This document shows, piece by piece, positions 13,504-24,107 of a stretch of 64,000 nt of DNA (within the stretch, counting starts at the first letter, position 1; every line of letters starts with the position of its first letter). Origin of the DNA: Limanda limanda (Eukaryota; Chordata; Actinopteri; Pleuronectiformes; Pleuronectidae); the NCBI RefSeq assembly GCF_963576545.1, contig NC_083638.1, forward strand, positions 24,080,090 through 24,144,089, read 5' to 3'. Below the pieces are notes generated by a model. That model saw nothing but the letters and a program-made list of their open reading frames with translations. It did not search any database and was not told where the DNA came from. Both the position numbers and the translations under genes were made by a program.

Positions 13504-13714
13504 CGTCTTGCTCTGTCTTTGTCATCTCCTCCAGCTTCTTCTGCTTCAGCGTGTCCACTACATCTGCCAGGCTTCCTTTGCGGCGCTCCGGAGTCCCGAA
13601 CGCTGATCCGCTCAGCAGGTCGCTGCGCTCCCGGGCCCCCTCCTCGGGCTTGTGTGGGGAAGTAGAGTTGTTCCGGAAGGAGTACAGAGAACATACTTTA
13701 TTGCTGTCAGATTC
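13504..13714 (-). CDS. sox6: sox6 second coding exon (exon B), residues 79-148
   Basis: Seen: the minus strand encodes 70 codons plus one base, starting [20 protein letters not shown] and containing [20 protein letters not shown] followed by [10 protein letters not shown]. Known: this is the conserved SOX6 segment that follows exon A in vertebrates. Residues such as [11 protein letters not shown] separate it from SOX5, whose equivalent reads differently, so the two exons belong to one sox6 gene. Acceptor: TTTGTCTTGCAG|GAATCT, first exon base 13714, phase 0, matching exon A. Donor: CAAGACG|GTATGA, last base 13504, leaving phase 1. The middle ([13 protein letters not shown]) is the least conserved part. 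Odd: the acceptor pyrimidine tract is a run of C-blocks (G-rich on the plus strand), and a (UG)n tract begins about 15 nt after the donor in the transcript. The next coding exon (start of the coiled coil) is not in the window. Confidence 0.96.
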
Positions 13715-13734
13715 CTGCAAGACAAACAAAAAGT

Positions 13735-13775
13735 TGGGAGGGGGTTGGGGTGGGGTGGGGGGTGGGGTGGGTGGC
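13735..13775 (+). repeat. G-rich tract with G-quadruplex pattern at the exon B acceptor
   Basis: Blocks of 3-6 G separated mostly by single T on the plus strand, which is the sox6 template strand. In the pre-mRNA it is a C-block polypyrimidine region 20-60 nt upstream of the exon B AG. Confidence 0.9.
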
Positions 13776-14779
13776 AACAAGGGATGGGATTTTTTTTGTT
13801 AAATGATGAGGGTGCTGCTGCGTTCTGTCGGGGCTCCATTAAGCTTTTTGACAGTTCTCCATTCAAATGCAGTGATTGCTAGGTGTTTGCAGCTCAGGGG
13901 CGATTTGTCCGTATCAAATGGTTCCTCTGTGGCTTTCACACGGCGGCGTCTGTGTCTCCGACAGAGCTCGCTGTGCGGGCAAATGAGATATGACAAGTGA
14001 AAAATTGAGATGAAATGATGAGGTACACTTTCATCGGGCATATCCATAATGTGTTCAGGCGTCACAGTACTTTTCATCTGCATAGACTACACAGAGAAAA
14101 CCTCCCAACTGTAATTTCTCAAATTGCTTTTGAGTGTGCATTTGTGTTCGGGTGACTGCTGTGTAATTTGTTCATTTTCTAGTGGAGACCTATTCTCAGC
14201 TGAGTGCCTCGAGCCGTCGTAAATCTGTGTCCTGTCTCAAGCTGTTGTTGTTTTTCAGTCCCACCTGTGTATGGTTTAGTATTTAACTGAGGGTCCTGTC
14301 TGTGGCTGACTGGCTGAGTGCTCCCTGTGCACAAACAGAGAAGAATGGGAGAGAGAGAGGCGGGGGAGACTAAACTCTGCACACGGGAGTCAGCGCAGAG
14401 ACCATGGCGAAGGGTTGCGTCTGACAGAAGGTGGTGTTAATTATGGTTTTTGGGGTCGGAGAATGCAGGAGGTAGCTGAGCAGCCAGGAGTTGTGTAGGC
14501 CTTAACGGAGGAACAGCGTGGATCTAAACTTTGGCCCTCGTTGCTGGAGGGAATAAACATGACACATCTGTAGAGTGCACACACCCATCATGGAAAAAAC
14601 GAGCTTTAATCAACAGAGGTGTGATAACAGAGTGTAATACAGCAGGGTGAAGTGATATAGCCATGTCTGGAGCCACTGACTATCCTGAATTAAAAGTCAG
14701 GAATGCAGCAAACTGGGCAGGAATGTGGACAGTGCCAATTTCTCATCCCTGCGTGGCATGTCGAGCCCCAGGCACAGTT

Positions 14780-14807
14780 GCCGTGTGTGTGTGTGTGTGT
14801 GTGTGTG
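14780..14807 (+). repeat. (TG)n microsatellite
   Basis: About 13 TG units. Confidence 0.95.
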
Positions 14808-15435
14808 TAGGGCGGTCTGGTACCAAGCGCCAGGGTGGCACGACCGACCGGCCTACTCCGCACCCCCCCCGCCCTGCGCTGGATGATTATGCAGTGTGGC
14901 AGAGCCGGTGGAGAGTGCTTGAGGGGAGTGTAGCAGTGCTGGGTTAATCAGCTGGCGCAGGTTCAGGGCACAGCCCACACAGACGCATGGCACAGCAGTG
15001 GAGTCAGGTAATCAGCAAAGACAACACTCTTCATTCCTTTCGCCTCATGCCTTCTTCTTTTCTTCTGCGTCTCTCCCTATCCTCCTCCATTTTACCTATC
15101 CTCTCTCTTCTTTTTTTCTACCTCCACTCATTTTGTCTATTTACTCTCTTTCAACCTATTTTTTTTTCTGCGTGTAAATCTTTAGCCGAAAGATTTACGC
15201 TCCTCGAAGCACAGTAAATCAGGAGAGACGCTCCTTATGACACCAGATCAAGGCCGCAGTGCAGGAGAAGAAAACGCAGAGATGCTCATATATTCACTTG
15301 CTGACATGTTGAATTGCCGTCATTCATCCATTTATATGAAGTAATTAAGTCAAACTCCTTTAACTGTTTTCAGACGTTGGTTTAGTGTTGGCAGCCATCA
15401 AGATCTCAGCTCAGTTTTACTTTTGTTTTCTTGAC

Positions 15436-15471
15436 AGTAGAGAACAACACTTAAAAGTGTTGTTCTCTACT
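15436..15471. repeat. 36-bp perfect palindrome (17-bp arms, 2-bp centre)
   Basis: The left arm is AGTAGAGAACAACACTT and the right arm AAGTGTTGTTCTCTACT, an exact reverse complement, with AA between. It lies inside the sox6 intron between exons A and B. Confidence 0.97.
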
Positions 15472-17414
15472 TTCTATGAGGATGTAGTTAACACGGCTTC
15501 CCTGAACTCATCTATCACAATTTCTTTCTTTTCAAATGATATACTTAATAAATATTGAATCTTAGCCGGTGATATTCTTATTCACTTTCTTAAGATTTTA
15601 AAAGGATAAAAAGACAAAAGGACAAAAAAGATACAACAGCATTTATGAATATAATTTCATTTAATATCGTGATTGTATCAAGTGCAATTATAAGATATTT
15701 TTGTCCACATTTTTCCAGGTAATAATTCATAGATCTTGTTGAAAGAATATTTTCAGGGAACTGATATCTATGTGAGTGTAGTGTGGTGCAGTTGGGTCTT
15801 GGTGGAGGAATGTGCTCCAGTGAGTGCTATTTTAGTTTGTTCTTTAATATTTTCCCATCATTTAGAGCTGATATGACCTAACGTCTTGTGGTTGATTTTT
15901 TTTGGTGCTTTTTTTAATGAAACACTTCTTTACTATGGAGTTTTACAGATAATAATTATTGTTTTATATGTATAATTTCGACTAATACTGGTTGTGTTGG
16001 TGGGCATTTTTAAACTTTTCAGTGTTTTTAAAACTTGCTAAAATCCCGTCCCTGACATCCTGCTGTGCCACAGATGAAGACGACACCTGAGCAATCCTTT
16101 TCTTGCCAATTACCTCCGCTGTCACACCCCAGCATCATGAGGAGCAGTCTGCTACAGAGCTCATTCATGTGCCTGCTAGCGTGTGTGTTGTGCTGCAGTG
16201 CCGAGGTGTTAAGGGTCTCAGTGGCCGACTGCAGAGCTACTTCAGAGGCCCTCTGGGTCTCTTTACCTCCGACCCGTCTGTCACAGACAACCACCTGCCT
16301 CCCGTGTCTATTGCCCACAAGTGCCTGTGCTCTTCTTTGCCCTGCTCACATCAAAGCAGCTCCGCACTTTGAATGTACAGCGTCTGGGGCCGGGCTGCAG
16401 ATGTGGCTTATACACAACAATAAAAACAACACACGTGCACCAAGGACAAGACATGTTTCTTTAATAGCAGCAAAAATCTAAGCTAAAGGGAGCAGATAAG
16501 GCTCCGCTCCCTTCCCTCGCTCATAAAGCAATTTTATGTCAGATTATTGAAGGGACAATTAGAGAGGAAGAGTCATCTGTTCAACGTAATAACAGCTGAT
16601 GGGTTAGGGTTTTGCAGAAACGATTAAAGACCCCGAGGTTTTACAGCAATATGAAGCTGTGGGATCTGAGCTAAGGATGGAGTATTTGCAGAGCGTCTTT
16701 GTTCCACTCAGGAACAATGAGCACCTGCTGAGCCTGAACACCCGAGGGAGGACAATGAGACATCACTGCACACTCTCCTTCCTCGTGAGGTTTTCTGTAT
16801 AAATAAACTGTTACTTCATTCATCATTTATGCTTCTCCCACCACAGCTATTCACAGTTTTCTTTTATTCCATTAATACCACAGAGGCATCAAGCAAGTAT
16901 GGAAAAGGTTTAGAGTAAAAACCTCTGGCAAAATAAAGTAAACTTTCCTTTGAGGGCTTTCACTGACTCCCCACAGGTGCCTGAAAACTTCTCTCTATGA
17001 CTGGTTGGTAAATTCAACTCAACCCAGGGAATCATCTCAGTATGTTCTGCTAAATGGAAATTGACTTAAAATGTTTGGTTTGTCATATTGATTTAGTAAA
17101 GTATAGTGTGTTATTTGCCCTCAGCAGCACTGCATTCAATGCTATGCTGAAACAGCTGCCTACAAGATAAAATAATACAAAATCTGAAGCACAATAGTAA
17201 CTTTAGTGAAATGTCGGTCCTACACACAGTCTGTAGGAAATAAGCTAAAATGTGCAGAAACATTAATATAGTTGTTATTTTTTGTTTTCTACCTGCACTG
17301 TAGAATGTTTGTGCAAATTTACCAGAGTTGAAATGTTTGGTATTAGTGGTAATCCAGCATCAGCCTGGGATCAGTTTTGAAGTTGTGCACTATGTGATCA
17401 ATGCCATGTCTCAC

Positions 17415-17648
17415 CATGCGCTGCTGGGCGGACACCAGGGTGTCCCAGTCGCTCTCTGGCGGTATGCTGCTAAGGGGCTGCACTTCATCCGGGTGGGCTT
17501 TCCCATGGAGCAGACTGTGCAGGGGCAGCTGGGGCGTACCGTGGGCCTCGGCACTCTCCTCTTTCTCCCAAGACAAGTGTTCTTGATTCATGGCGTCTTC
17601 CCCGTCGACCACGGAGGCGAAAGGAGATGTGGCCTGCTTGGAAGACAT
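17415..17648 (-). CDS. sox6: sox6 first coding exon (exon A), SOX6 residues 1-78
   Basis: Seen: reading the minus strand from 17648 gives a 78-codon open segment beginning MSSKQATSPFASVVDGEDAM and ending SDWDTLVSAQQRM. Known: vertebrate SOX6 begins with nearly the same words and ends its first coding exon at the same 'QQRM' point. SOX6 is a SoxD transcription factor acting in the nucleus in cartilage, muscle-fibre type, neural and erythroid programmes; this N-terminal part precedes the coiled coil and HMG box. Start choice: the ATG lies 4 or 7 nt after a strong acceptor (pyrimidine tract then CACAGCAG), with G at -3. A branch-point-like CTAAC has its A near 17686, 30 nt from the first AG. Donor: CGCATG|GTGAGA, last exon base 17415, phase 0. 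The open frame continues past 17415 only as intron read-through. Next exon is 3.7 kb further along the gene. Paralogue sox5 was considered, but its N-terminus differs. Confidence 0.96.
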
Positions 17649-17652
17649 GACT

Positions 17653-17658
17653 CTGCTG
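17653..17658 (-). other. sox6: Tandem NAGNAG splice acceptor of sox6 exon A
   Basis: On the minus strand the intron ends CACAGCAG just before AGTCATG. Two AGs three bases apart can each serve as acceptor, giving an exon that starts at 17655 or 17652. Both lie upstream of the start codon, so the choice would change only three bases of 5' UTR. Confidence 0.7.
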
Positions 17659-18057
17659 TGGAGGGAGAAAAAAAGAAGGATGAAGTTAGGAAAAAATAAA
17701 TGAATATCTTACGAGGATCATGAACAACACAGGAAAAGGAACGCTGTGTCCTTTGAGTATTTTATGAACGACTGGCAGTTCCATTCAGGTGACGGTGCAG
17801 GGTTGTAACTGGGATTATAAGTGTTGCATCTGAGTCGATAATGCTGAATGGACTGAATGCTCCACCTGAATGTTGTCTATACTTGCTCTGGCCTGAGTCT
17901 GGAGCAGGCCGAGGGGTCTCTAATCCCTTGTTTAATGCAGATGGATGGCTTGATCTAGGGCTGGAACTGTGCCTGCTTGGGTCCTGGCCCAAACCCCAGG
18001 ACAGTTACTCAGGCAGTAGGTCAGCCAGGCAGTGGGACTACCATTCAGATATAAGAT

Positions 18058-18510
18058 ATTCAGGAGGATAGTTGCTAAGCTATCCTCCCTGATGGCCAAC
18101 TCCTCCCACCCCATGCGGGACACCCTGGCAGCCCTAAACAGCTCCTTCAGCCACCGGCTGATTCACCCCCGGTGTGTGAGGGAGAGGTATCGCAGGTCCT
18201 TCCTTCCCGCTGCTGTCAGACTGTATAACCAGCTGTGACCCCATTAACACACAACACAATATTTGCAATTTAATTTATTTAATTATTTAATTTAATTATC
18301 TAATTATTTAATTGTATTGGTCAGTTGTTCTACTACTTACTATTTATTTGCTTATTTGACTGTTTACTTTTTCTTTTTGCTCATTGTTGTTTTTTGTTTC
18401 TTACTTTGTTGTTTTGCTCTTTCGTTTGTTCTTGTTGCACTGTGCCTGCGCTGCTGATGTAAAACCCTCAAATTTCCCCACTGTGGGACTAATAAAGGAT
18501 TCTATCTAAA
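18058..18510 (+). mobile_element. 3' fragment of an L2-like LINE retrotransposon
   Basis: The plus frame through 18058-18238 encodes a short C-terminal piece containing SSHPMRDTLAALNSSFSHRL and ERYRRSFLPAAVRLYNQL followed by a stop; this ending is typical of fish non-LTR retrotransposon ORF2. A 3' UTR-like AT/T-rich stretch follows and closes with CCCCACTGTGGGACTAATAA and AGGATTCTATCT, the usual fish tail of this element. It is 5'-truncated as LINE insertions commonly are. No clear target-site duplication was found. It lies in the 5' intron about 0.4 kb from the exon A acceptor, antisense to sox6. Assignment to L2 rather than a related clade is from memory of the tail and is less sure than 'LINE'. 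Confidence 0.7.
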
Positions 18511-19425
18511 AGTTTAAACAAAAACACTCACAAATAAGTTAACCTCTCATACACATAGATGAGAAACAAGGTTGCTTTATCCTGCGATAGTATTCTTTTT
18601 TTTATAATTATTTCAAAGCCACCTGAATAATTCTCCTTATCTTTCATATTGGTTTAACTTGATTTTGTCCTTCAAACTTCTATTCACTTTTTATGTGTGA
18701 GAAAAATGTGAGTTGATTCCACTCCAAAGCAAATCATATGCAAACAAAAGCCCCATTTCCACTTGTCAAATTAGTAAAAAAAATTATGTGTGACACTGCT
18801 CCCACCAGGCTAACAAAACCTACTTGAAGAGGAAAAATATCTAAAGCTAACAGTGGAGGACAAAATTCACAAATCGGTCACATGCTTTCAGGAATATTAC
18901 AGTGGAGAGTGTACTTGACATATTAGGTGCAAAGAAAACTCGACTTTGTTCCCTTTTCACAAGCCAACTCTTTGGTGCAGAATTTATTTCAAACAATTCC
19001 CCTTTTTCCCTCTCAATTAATGAGGCCGCAAACTATGCATTTGGTATTAAATTCAGAGAGGGATAACGTGGCCTTCCCTCCGATGTGGAGTGGAGAGAAA
19101 GAGATTGAGCATTTTTGACCCCTAATCCGCTTTTCCCCGAGCTGTTGTTCTGCTTATTTTTCTCAACTACGTTTACCAGCAGCGTGACTGCTTAGTGCTC
19201 AATCTTTTCTTGAGGATGACTGTGTGTCTTTTTCTCTCTCTCCCTGTGTGGGTGGAAGAAAGACAAATTGGGGGTGTGAAGGTATGGCTCAGTTTCTATG
19301 TGACACGACGCACTGGGTGCTTGTCGTGGTGCAGTTCATCGCCGATCACCATCTGCCCCGTTCTCCTGCTCGATCCGCAGGGGTCAGTGTGACAGCACTT
19401 TATAGTTGCACCCTCAGCTTGCCTT

Positions 19426-19466
19426 GGGGGGGGGGGGGGTGGGTGGAGTAGGGTGGGTTGGGGGTT
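19426..19466 (+). repeat. G14 run and G-quadruplex-like tract
   Basis: G14 followed by TGGG, TAGGG, TGGG and TTGGGGG blocks. Confidence 0.95.
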
Positions 19467-20319
19467 GAGAGGAGTGTGCTTTCAAGGTTCAGCCGGGCTA
19501 TGGTGCGATCGTGTCCTTGCACTTTTCTGCTGAGAGCCGAGCACCGAGAGACAGGCAAAGATATCTTCCATTTAAAAAAAAAATAAGAAAAAAGGGTTTT
19601 GTGAACAAGGTCTTTTGGGTCTAATAATTCTTGGTCTTACTCAAGGAAATCTGTCAAGTGTGGCGTATTGTCCGTGTGCACACACTGCTGAATTGTTGGT
19701 GGCTGCGGATGTTCCAGAACATTTCAGGACTCCTTTCATACACAAAGTCAACACTGAGTGCTTTACAAAAGGCAACATGTAAGTAACAACTGAAATACAG
19801 CAAATTAGAAAAGGATAAAAACATCAAGGGAACTGCAGTGAAATAAAGTGCAAAAGTTGCCATGTAGTTATTGGATAAAAGATAACAGGAAGGATTCTAG
19901 TCTCTAAATCTATTTGGAATAGATTTTAGCTGGAGCATATGATTTTTAACTTAAGAAACAGTAAGCAGCAGCCCCCGAAAATAAATGCTGAAGCGGAAGA
20001 GGCATATTTCTAAAGAGTTATTATTCACATGCACTGTTATATCCAAATACAATAGTCTATGCCCCGGCACACTGTCTCTGACTCTCTCTCTCTGACACTC
20101 TGGCCCGTGGTTACAGCTCAGTCGGGGCACTGAAGGCTGACCTAACAATGGCAGCAGGAGTTAATCTCCTGTGTTTCAGCAGCTGTACAAACAGACCCGG
20201 TGAGTCAGGTAGATGGCAGAGCAGGACTATGAGACCCGTCGTGCCTGCCTCTGTCTGTCTGTCAGTCAGTCCCTCTGTCTTTTAGCCTCTGTGTCTGGAT
20301 GTGTTGCCAAATGGCTCTT

Positions 20320-20430
20320 TAGTGGGACTCAGCCCTCAATTTTAATCAGCCATCAAAATGTTTCCTGTAATTACGGGAAATAGAAAGTGATCTCAAAATT
20401 GGGCACTGTTAATTGAAAATCAAAAGTCAG
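20320..20430. promoter_or_regulatory. Candidate conserved element with TAATTA near-palindrome
   Basis: Contains TTTCCTGTAATTACGGGAAA at 20361-20380, a 20-bp near-palindrome centred on GTAATTAC, in a repeat-free context. Confidence 0.25.
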
Positions 20431-20490
20431 AGCGAGAGTTCAGAGGATGCATGTGAAGGTAAGTAGAGGGGACAGAAGGGAGGTTGGAGG

Positions 20491-20500
20491 TGTGTGTGTG

Positions 20501-20582
<82 letters not shown>
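20491..20582 (+). repeat. (TG)n microsatellite
   Basis: About 45 TG units with one CA interruption near 20501. Confidence 0.98.
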
Positions 20583-20588
<6 letters not shown>

Positions 20589-20717
20589 CGAGTGTGCGCG
20601 GCTCGAGCATGTAGATTCTGACGTATTTTTTATTCATGCACCCAAAAAGCCCGAGCCTGGAGCTCAACAAGACAAGCACCTCGTCCTCAGTGGAGTGTGA
20701 AAGTGAAACAAAGCACT

Positions 20718-20751
20718 TGTGTAATACAAAGCACTGCTTTTGTATTACACA
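20718..20751. repeat. Inverted repeat with 13-bp arms
   Basis: TGTGTAATACAAA and TTTGTATTACACA flank an 8-bp loop (GCACTGCT). The phrase ACAAAGCACT also occurs twice, at 20708 and 20727, as a direct repeat overlapping the hairpin. Confidence 0.9.
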
Positions 20752-21313
20752 GTAAGTCAAGTGGTATTATTTTACCACTAAAATATTCAGTCTCTCAGGC
20801 ACTTTTACTTCGGTCTCCAGCCATCAGTCAAACTGCTGAGGCGTGAGTGAGAGAAGGGGATAGAGGGAGAGAGGAAAAGGAGCGAGGGAGCGATGGAGAC
20901 TCCATCCTCCTGTAACATGTGTCTACAGCAATCTTGTTAAAGAATGCAACAGATCTGCGGCAGGCTCCATAACAGTATTTGTCAGCAGGAGTTAATAATT
21001 TATTAGCAGGGCTGGGAGGGCTGCGCTCAGGCAGCTAAAGAGTGCAGAGTGCCCCCCCCCCCTGCTCCACCCCCACCTCTGACAAGCCCCATACAATACT
21101 ACCCCATATTATTGAAAGGGAAAGGGAGAAGTGCAGCAATAATTCTCTGAAAATATCTGAGGGCAACCGTACGGCATTTTAATCCTCATATTCCGAGCAG
21201 GGATCTCACAGCGCTGAGATCTAAAGGGCGATGTGATCTGCATAGACACAACAAAGACCTTTGATGAGGAGCAGAATATTTTTTTTTTTTTAAAAGCAGA
21301 AATTCAGTTGAGC

Positions 21314-21327
21314 GGGGGGGGGGGGGG
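21314..21327 (+). repeat. G14 homopolymer
   Basis: Fourteen consecutive G. Confidence 0.95.
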
Positions 21328-22077
21328 TACCACCGACGCCTGTAGAATCGAATTGTATTTTCTCATAGAAGAACTCTGTTTCAAGCCTTGGCCTCCGTGC
21401 TCGCAAAACAAACTCAGCAACACAGCCCTGTTTGTACAGCTGCAGTGTCTTCTAACTTTACTCGCATTAATAATTGAATCAGTTTCTCTAGATGAGATGA
21501 GTCCAAAACGTGCTGCTACATACTAAAAAGTGAAAATATTTTTGAAGTGAAGAAGTGGCTCGTAAATCCCTGGCAAGACGCACTCCTTCACGCTGGATTA
21601 CACAATAACAATGGGCGACTAACAAACCAGGCTAATCAATAAGTGCATGAAACGCTGCTTCCTCTCTACTTACAGACAAAAGCCCTCGGTGACTTTGAAG
21701 ACTTCAGACAGGGACCGAGGAGCGGTCGGTCAGGAAACAGAACCGCTCTATTTATAGCTGACAATATTGCACACATTTGAAGGATTAAGACTTAAGTTCT
21801 CTGGCCCGTGGGCTCATATGGCCTGGAATGCTTTGAGTCATGAATTGTTCCCCCCCGATAATGTTTCATCATCGTGCAAAACAACCTCCGCTTAATTGGT
21901 GCGTATTAGAGGAGTGTTCACTGCTCATCTTCGGGGGTCTTGTGACTGCGGGACCATGTGTCCTGGGCTATCCCGTTTCCTCCTCCTCCATAAAAAAGGG
22001 TCTGACTGACTTTCGCTCTGTCACACTGTTTACCTTTTATAGACAATGGTGATGTGTAACTCCACACCGTCTTTCCC

Positions 22078-22105
22078 CCCACCACCACCACCACCACCAC
22101 CACCC
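22078..22105 (+). repeat. (CCA)n trinucleotide repeat
   Basis: About nine CCA units; runs of Trp codons in opposite-strand frames are artefacts of it. Confidence 0.95.
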
Positions 22106-22515
22106 AATCCCACCCACATGCCTGCTTGTTTCAATGCTGAAGTCGTGCAACTTCAAGTTTTGATCTGACGTTTTAACAGGGGAGAACTTGACACCCTCCT
22201 CCTTCACAGGAAAAGGAGAGCAAGTCAAAAGATAAAAAGGCAATAGGAGATGCAAAAATGATTAAATTCTTAGTAATAAAGACAAGTTTAGCTTTTGACT
22301 CCAGGCATGTGCCAGGGTAAAAAAAAGAACAGTTGCCAAAACACTTGTAGAGGCAATTAGGAAAGGTGCTAAGAATGTTCTGTTCTACTGAGAGTTTGCG
22401 TAATTAAATCAATTTCCAAACAATGGGACTAACCTTGGAAATAAATGGTGTCTTGGGTAATAATCTATTAACTTGAGGTGGACGTATAAAGAAAATAGTT
22501 TGGGGGCTTTAAACC

Positions 22516-22559
22516 ATGTGTGCGTGTGGGTGTGTGTGGGTGTGTGTGTGTGTGTTTGT
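22516..22559 (+). repeat. Imperfect (TG)n microsatellite
   Basis: TG units with CG and GG interruptions, followed by a GAGAGA stretch. Confidence 0.93.
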
Positions 22560-22842
22560 CGGCGAAAGAGAGAGAGAGAAAATCATCTGTGTGTTTCCCT
22601 TCAGGGGTTCCTCCTGTTCTAACAGGTGTCGTGGTAGGGTTCCTCTGGGTTCTTCACCTGCCATAATGAGATATTACTACCTGACAGCTCCCAGCTGGAG
22701 GAGCATTGACACGGAATCCACCGTTTAGCACAATTAAATTATCACCCTCCATTGTGATTGTGCCATGCTGTGCAGCAGCCAGGTTCCTGGATACATAATC
22801 AACTCGTAATACGGGCTGTATACTGCACACAGTTAGACTCTG

Positions 22843-22921
22843 TCACACACACACAGGCGCGCACACTTAGACACAGAGGGTGCACTCGCACACACACACA
22901 CACATACATATACATATACAT
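22843..22921 (+). repeat. Imperfect (CA)n passing into (ATACAT)n
   Basis: CA-rich blocks interrupted by GCGC and unique bases, ending in ACATACATATACATATACAT. Confidence 0.9.
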
Positions 22922-23159
22922 AGTTCATATTTTTCTATTGTATAATTCCTGCAGATTTCAAAACAGGTTCCTAGAGCTATTTGTCTTTTTTCTTTTTTAC
23001 CAGTCAGTTGGAATGAAAAAATAAAACAAATTGATTTAAATCTCTTAAACCTCAGCTCCAAAAATAATTACAGATAATGATATTAAAATATCGTAAATGG
23101 TCGAGAAAATAGAGATTCTCCCACAAGGTAGCAGACTGTGCAGCGAGTGGAGAGTTGAC

Positions 23160-23425
23160 TAAATTAATTTGTTTAAATTGTTCCTCCATTATTGTTGACC
23201 TTCCCCTGCAAAAAGTCAACTCAATTATGGCGGCACTTCATCCTCACTTCACACTCTCTCCTTGTGCCTTCTCTATTAGAAGCCGCCACAGTTACCACAG
23301 CTAAAATCCACACTCAAATGGTCGCCACCCGCAGCAAATTAAGCGAGCCACCTGAAGAGCACACTTTACATATTGAGCAGAGCATTGATAATTACTTTGC
23401 AGGGTAAATTATTTGCAATAATATG
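23160..23425. promoter_or_regulatory. Candidate conserved non-coding element
   Basis: Repeat-free, with GATAATTACTTTGC, AAATTATTTGCAATAAT and a GTTACCACAGC (RUNX-like) motif. Inference only. Confidence 0.22.
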
Positions 23426-23601
23426 CTACTAGAGGAAGTGTCTTGTATCTCACTTTAAACACTTGTGCAGCTGCTATGACAGCGTGGTTGGTGTCCTTGC
23501 CCCCCATGCAAGGCAAAGGCAGATGCAGGTGTGAGAGTGCTTAAGTGTCCCTGTCTGTCTACTCAGGAAGGGTCGATGAGCACTCACACACTGAATCCCT
23601 C

Positions 23602-23668
23602 ACCCCCCCCCCCCAACCCCCCCTGCCCACCTCCTCCCCCTGTGCCTCCCTCTCCTCCTCCTCCTTCT
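23602..23668 (+). repeat. C-rich / CTCC low-complexity tract
   Basis: C-runs with CT interspersions. Proline-rich open frames across it are artefacts. Confidence 0.9.
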
Positions 23669-24072
23669 ACTTCTGTGGTCCCCTTGCACCATTGGCCCTT
23701 TTTCCTGATCCCAGGACACAAGCAGCAGAGCTGGATGGCATAACAGCCTCTCAGTTCCCCAGGACATACACAAGTTCACTCATGCGTAATGCTTTCACAA
23801 ATGAACGATGGACATCCCAAAAAAAAGAGATTTAGTACTGGCCCTTTTTTGTGGACTTGCATCACTTTTGAACAGAAATGAGCCTCCAGAAGAGGAGGGT
23901 ACTGGATGGTGTGAGTCAGACACACACAGTGGGTCAATGACTTCAGCGGTTTCCTACATCAGGGGGGAGAGAGAGAATCTGAGACGAGAAAAGCTACTTG
24001 TTGGTTTTTGCATCTTTCTTCCTTTTACTTTCTCTTTTTCTCTTGGCCTGCTGTGGGATCGTGGAAGACCCC

Positions 24073-24107
24073 TCTGTTGCTGCTGTTGCTGTTGCTGCTG
24101 CTGCTGC
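24073..24107 (+). repeat. (CTG/TTG)n trinucleotide repeat
   Basis: About eleven CTG or TTG triplets, reading as CAG/CAA in the sox6 pre-mRNA. Intronic. Confidence 0.9.

Larger units (their letters stand above)
13715..17414 (-). other. sox6: sox6 intron between coding exons A and B
   Basis: The intron is 3,700 bp with GT at its start (17414-17413) and AG at its end. It holds a C-block acceptor tract (G-rich on plus) at 13735-13775, a (TG)n tract at 14780-14807, a pyrimidine-rich stretch at about 15035-15160 and a 36-bp palindrome at 15436-15471. I see no further exon or recognisable transposon; short open frames here, such as 16065-16481 on plus, have no recognisable domain. Confidence 0.9.

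Noticed and set aside
17343..17414. Continuation of the exon A frame after the QQRM end
   Set aside because: It lies after a good GT donor and has no similarity to SOX6; it is intron read-through.
17328..17699. 123-codon plus-strand open frame opposite exon A
   Set aside because: It is the antisense shadow of the sox6 coding exon; the minus-strand reading matches SOX6 and has correct splice sites.
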